Part shown: positions 6,089 to 8,420 of the stretch, one piece after another
How the letters are laid out: every line of letters starts with the position of its first letter
Numbering within the stretch: position 1 is the first letter of the stretch
Assembly: GCA_027487055.1 (NCBI GenBank)
Contig: JAIYEJ010000151.1
Coordinates: 1-8,420, forward strand
DNA: 8,420 nt
Source of the DNA: Methylotenera sp.
GTDB taxonomy: Bacteria > Pseudomonadota > Gammaproteobacteria > Burkholderiales > Methylophilaceae
Direction of reading: 5' to 3'
The notes under the pieces: generated by a model
The model's input: the letters and a program-made list of their open reading frames with translations, nothing else
Database searches by the model: none
What the model was told of the DNA's origin: nothing
Made by a program: the position numbers and the translations under genes

Positions 6089-7642
6089 ATGTCCTCTAAA
6101 ATTGGCCGAAATGACCCTTGCCCATGTGGCAGCGGCAAAAAATTTAAGCAATGTTGCGAGGCAGCTGGTGCTGCGCCTATACAATCACCGACTAATAATT
6201 TTAGCCCGCAGCAAGCGCTGCAAATCGCAATGTCGCAGCATCAATCAGGTAATTTAGCGCAGGCAGAAATCTTGTATAGACAAGTATTGCAAAGCAACGC
6301 CAATCAACCAGATGCGCTACATTTATTGGGATTAATCGCTAAGCAAAAAGGCGACCTAAAGACTGCCGCGCATCTCATGCGCAAAGCCTTAAATTTCAAT
6401 CCAAATTATGTGGAAGCATTTGTTAACCTAGGCGCCACGCTGCAAGAGCAAGCACAATTTGATGACGCGGCCGATTGCTACCGCAAAGCGCTGGCGCTAC
6501 GCCCAAACTTCGCAGAGGTGCATAGCAACTTGGGCGTGGTACTTAAAGCGCAAGACAATTTGTGCGAGGCAGCTAACAGTTTTGTGAACGCACTTGCGAT
6601 TAGGCCAGATTTTTCTGAGGCGTTTGCAAACTTAGACGCACTACTAAAAGAAATGGCTACGCCAGATGAGGCGCTTATTTACTACCGTAAAGTACTAGTT
6701 ATTTCACCTGAAAATATTGCTGCTCAGCAAGGTGCTTACTTAGCTTTAAGCCGTACTGTACCAGAGTGGCACGTGCCCATGATGAACGAACAAACTCGCA
6801 ACCAAGCTTACTATGATGGATTGAAAGCCGTTGTAACGCCAAATGATAGCGTGTTTGAAATAGGCACAGGCTCTGGCTTACTTGCAATGATGGCAGCAAA
6901 ACTTGGCGCTGAAAAAGTCATCACTTGCGAAACAGTGCCACTGATTGCAGAAACTGCTAAACAAATTATCAAAGATAATAAACTTGAAGCCCGCATTCAG
7001 GTGCTTGCCAAAAAGTCGACTGAAATTGAAATCGGTGATGACATAAACAAACAAGCCGACATTCTGGTATCTGAAATATTTTCTAGTGAACTTCTGGGCG
7101 AACACGTATTGCCTAGCCTAGAGGATGCCAAGCGGCGCCTTCTCAAACCGCATGGCAAGGTTATCCCAGCTGTTGGCAGCATTATGATTGGCTTGTTTAC
7201 AGGTGACGATATTAGACGCAATTTAATTGTCGAAGATTCGTTCGGCTTTAACTTGCAGGGTTTTAATTCAGTAGTTTCAAAAAAGCGCATGATTGCCCGC
7301 AACGACCTGAATATTGAACTTTTAAGCGATGGCGTTGAGGCATTCGGCTTTGATTTTGAAGGGGATGACTATTTTCCTGCCCAAAGTAAAAGCATACAAA
7401 TTACAATAAAAACTTCAGGACTTTGTTATGGGATTGTGCAATGGATGCGACTAGACATGAGTGGCAACAAAAATGTGATGTTTGAAAATCACCCATCACA
7501 AACCAGCAAAGTATCAAACTGGCAGCAATGCGCTTATTTATTTGATGCGCCTATAACGGTAAAAGCTGGGCAAAAGGTGATAATAAATGCTGCGCACAAC
7601 CGCGCTGTACCTTGGTTCTGGCTTGATAGGGTTTTGGCTTAA
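6089..7642 (+). CDS. SEC-C zinc motif + five TPRs + PRMT-like protein methyltransferase
   Basis: This 517-residue fusion has three parts. Residues 7-23 (RNDPCPCGSGKKFKQCC) are a SEC-C zinc motif with Cys11, 13, 22 and 23, as at the end of SecA. Residues about 40-209 are five tandem TPRs of exactly 34 residues (starts near 40, 74, 108, 142, 176), a protein-binding scaffold. Residues about 226-517 are a class I SAM-dependent methyltransferase. It has WHVPMMNEQTRNQAYYDGL, the SAM-binding FEIGTGSG (256-263), acidic Glu281 after strand 2, SEIFSSELLGE (328-338) with Glu329 and Glu338 nine apart like the PRMT double-E loop, and a beta-rich C-terminal half with SNWQQCAYLF (477-486) at the place of the PRMT THW loop. 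Closest remembered relatives are eukaryotic PRMT7 and the TPR-bearing PRMT9. Automatic labels such as TPR protein or ribosomal L11 methyltransferase would miss this. Target residue and activity are inferred. No strong ribosome site precedes the ATG; the gene follows the ABC gene by 38 bases. Confidence 0.88.
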   Translation: MSSKIGRNDPCPCGSGKKFKQCCEAAGAAPIQSPTNNFSPQQALQIAMSQHQSGNLAQAEILYRQVLQSNANQPDALHLLGLIAKQKGDLKTAAHLMRKALNFNPNYVEAFVNLGATLQEQAQFDDAADCYRKALALRPNFAEVHSNLGVVLKAQDNLCEAANSFVNALAIRPDFSEAFANLDALLKEMATPDEALIYYRKVLVISPENIAAQQGAYLALSRTVPEWHVPMMNEQTRNQAYYDGLKAVVTPNDSVFEIGTGSGLLAMMAAKLGAEKVITCETVPLIAETAKQIIKDNKLEARIQVLAKKSTEIEIGDDINKQADILVSEIFSSELLGEHVLPSLEDAKRRLLKPHGKVIPAVGSIMIGLFTGDDIRRNLIVEDSFGFNLQGFNSVVSKKRMIARNDLNIELLSDGVEAFGFDFEGDDYFPAQSKSIQITIKTSGLCYGIVQWMRLDMSGNKNVMFENHPSQTSKVSNWQQCAYLFDAPITVKAGQKVIINAAHNRAVPWFWLDRVLA

Positions 7643-7675
7643 TCAGGACAAACACTTAAATGGGTATTCACCACT

Positions 7676-8420
7676 TTATTTTACCCAACCAATTTCTCTT
7701 GCAGTTTTTGGACCAATTAAAGTTTGATTTAAGCTCTTTGGTATCTCCGCTTGTGACTCATTAATGGGTACTCGTCCACCCATCAGTTCGGCAAAATCTT
7801 GTGGGTAGTTTGGCGATTTGTCAGGCTCGGCAAAACCATCAGGATACAGCGGCAAATTGGTTTCTAAATTATATTTGTCGGTTGCAGTTAGTGTGTGCAA
7901 AAGCTCATGCGCCAAAATCACTAAATTTTGTTTGGAATAGCTTCTATCTCCAAATAAATTTACGCGACCAATGCGGCCTTTATTTAACGCGGTAGAATGC
8001 GATAATGCCTTGGTTGTTGCTGGGTCGTGATACAACAAATACAAGCGTATATCTGGTTTTACGTTTACTTTTGGGCTGTTGTTCCATGCAAACCAACGAA
8101 ACTTCAAACTCCAAACAATCGTATTAAATATGCTACCGTCCATTGGTGGTGCTGGCGGTACTTCTGTGACGACATCGCCTAATTGAATTTCAACTGGGCG
8201 GCGCATACCTAATTTATATCGGGCGCTTTCTTCTGCAAAGTATTCTGCCATAGTCTCAAAATCATCGCGCGTGAGTGTTTTAATGTAAGCGCCCACTTCG
8301 GCACTACCATCGGCATTTACAGGATACACCACCGCATAAAAATTATCATTCCAATCTAAATCAGCTTTATCTAAAAAAGTTTGTTGAACCGCCAGTGCTA
8401 AGATCATAAGCAGAATAAAA
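7676..8420 (-). CDS. Membrane-anchored HEXXH metallopeptidase-like protein, 5' end cut by right edge
   Basis: An ATG at 8407 would give 243 residues, but the frame stays open to the window edge and reads Phe-Ile-Leu-Leu before that Met. It forms a hydrophobic helix with the following MILALAV. The true start therefore probably lies outside, and the protein probably has an N-terminal membrane anchor or uncleaved signal. Numbering from the Met, the centre is HELLH (167-171) followed by TLTATDKY, placing Asp177 where HEXXHXXGXXH/D peptidases carry the third zinc ligand. A later AELMGGR (206-212) might supply a Met-turn. The upstream strand IRLYLLYHDP and LNKGRIGRVNLF resemble the edge strands before such a helix. 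I recall a conserved uncharacterised proteobacterial family with the same WSLKFRWFAW, HELLH and DKY features, but no substrate is known. It is convergent with the PRMT-like gene, 33 bases apart. Confidence 0.7.
   Translation of the reverse strand, partial: FILLMILALAVQQTFLDKADLDWNDNFYAVVYPVNADGSAEVGAYIKTLTRDDFETMAEYFAEESARYKLGMRRPVEIQLGDVVTEVPPAPPMDGSIFNTIVWSLKFRWFAWNNSPKVNVKPDIRLYLLYHDPATTKALSHSTALNKGRIGRVNLFGDRSYSKQNLVILAHELLHTLTATDKYNLETNLPLYPDGFAEPDKSPNYPQDFAELMGGRVPINESQAEIPKSLNQTLIGPKTAREIGWVK

Noticed and set aside
6699..7302. Several antisense frames opposite the PRMT-like gene
   Set aside because: The sense protein carries continuous domains with motifs throughout; the antisense products resemble nothing.
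7643..7690. Possible shared terminator between the PRMT-like gene and the metallopeptidase gene
   Set aside because: The only pairings (TAAATGG with CCACTTTA, or GGGTA with TACCC over a 15-base loop) are imperfect or short, and no clear T-run follows.
7801..7995. 64-codon plus-strand frame opposite the metallopeptidase gene
   Set aside because: It is antisense to the conserved HELLH region and has no start signal.

Overview
The window looks like chromosomal sequence from a moderately AT-rich betaproteobacterium. The best guess is a methylotroph-type Nitrosomonadales or Methylophilaceae relative. This rests on the protein flavour (an E. coli-like IlvD N-terminus, an Lgt with the full proteobacterial signature, a CstA/YbdD pair, an MsbA-related ABC half-transporter) and on the divergent ilvD/lgt arrangement. 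It is an inference; no rRNA or species marker is present. I see no tRNA, rRNA, insertion sequence, CRISPR array, attachment site or phage gene. No stretch over 300 bases lacks a gene; the longest gap is about 220 bases (1112-1332).

Layout. (1) 1-230, minus: the start of ilvD (branched-chain amino-acid synthesis), running off the left edge. (2) 311-1111, plus: lgt, the first enzyme of lipoprotein maturation, divergent from ilvD over an 80-base promoter region. (3) 1112-1512: a regulatory region with a textbook sigma-54 promoter (1269-1284), a possible IHF site and dyad elements upstream, and a 60-residue acidic protein of unknown function. (4) 4066-1539, minus: a tight three-gene operon, cstA then ybdD then a DUF2805/TIGR03643 small protein. 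The last gene starts on a TTG inside the end of ybdD, behind the strongest ribosome binding site in the window. (5) 4224-7642, plus: an MsbA-related ABC exporter followed 38 bases later by a 517-residue protein. That protein carries an N-terminal SEC-C zinc motif, five 34-residue TPR units and a C-terminal methyltransferase that reads like a eukaryotic-type protein arginine methyltransferase (PRMT7/PRMT9-like). (6) 7676-8420, minus: a membrane-anchored zinc-metallopeptidase-like protein with HELLH and an Asp in the third-ligand position, cut by the right edge.

How the genes relate. ilvD, lgt and the cstA operon are ordinary metabolism, envelope and nutrient-uptake genes. CstA with YbdD forms a peptide/pyruvate uptake module; why a DUF2805 protein is coupled to it is unknown. 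The ABC exporter and the SEC-C/TPR/PRMT-like gene are probably co-transcribed, but nothing in the sequence proves a shared function. The two most notable items are the PRMT-like fusion protein and the sigma-54-driven orphan small gene.
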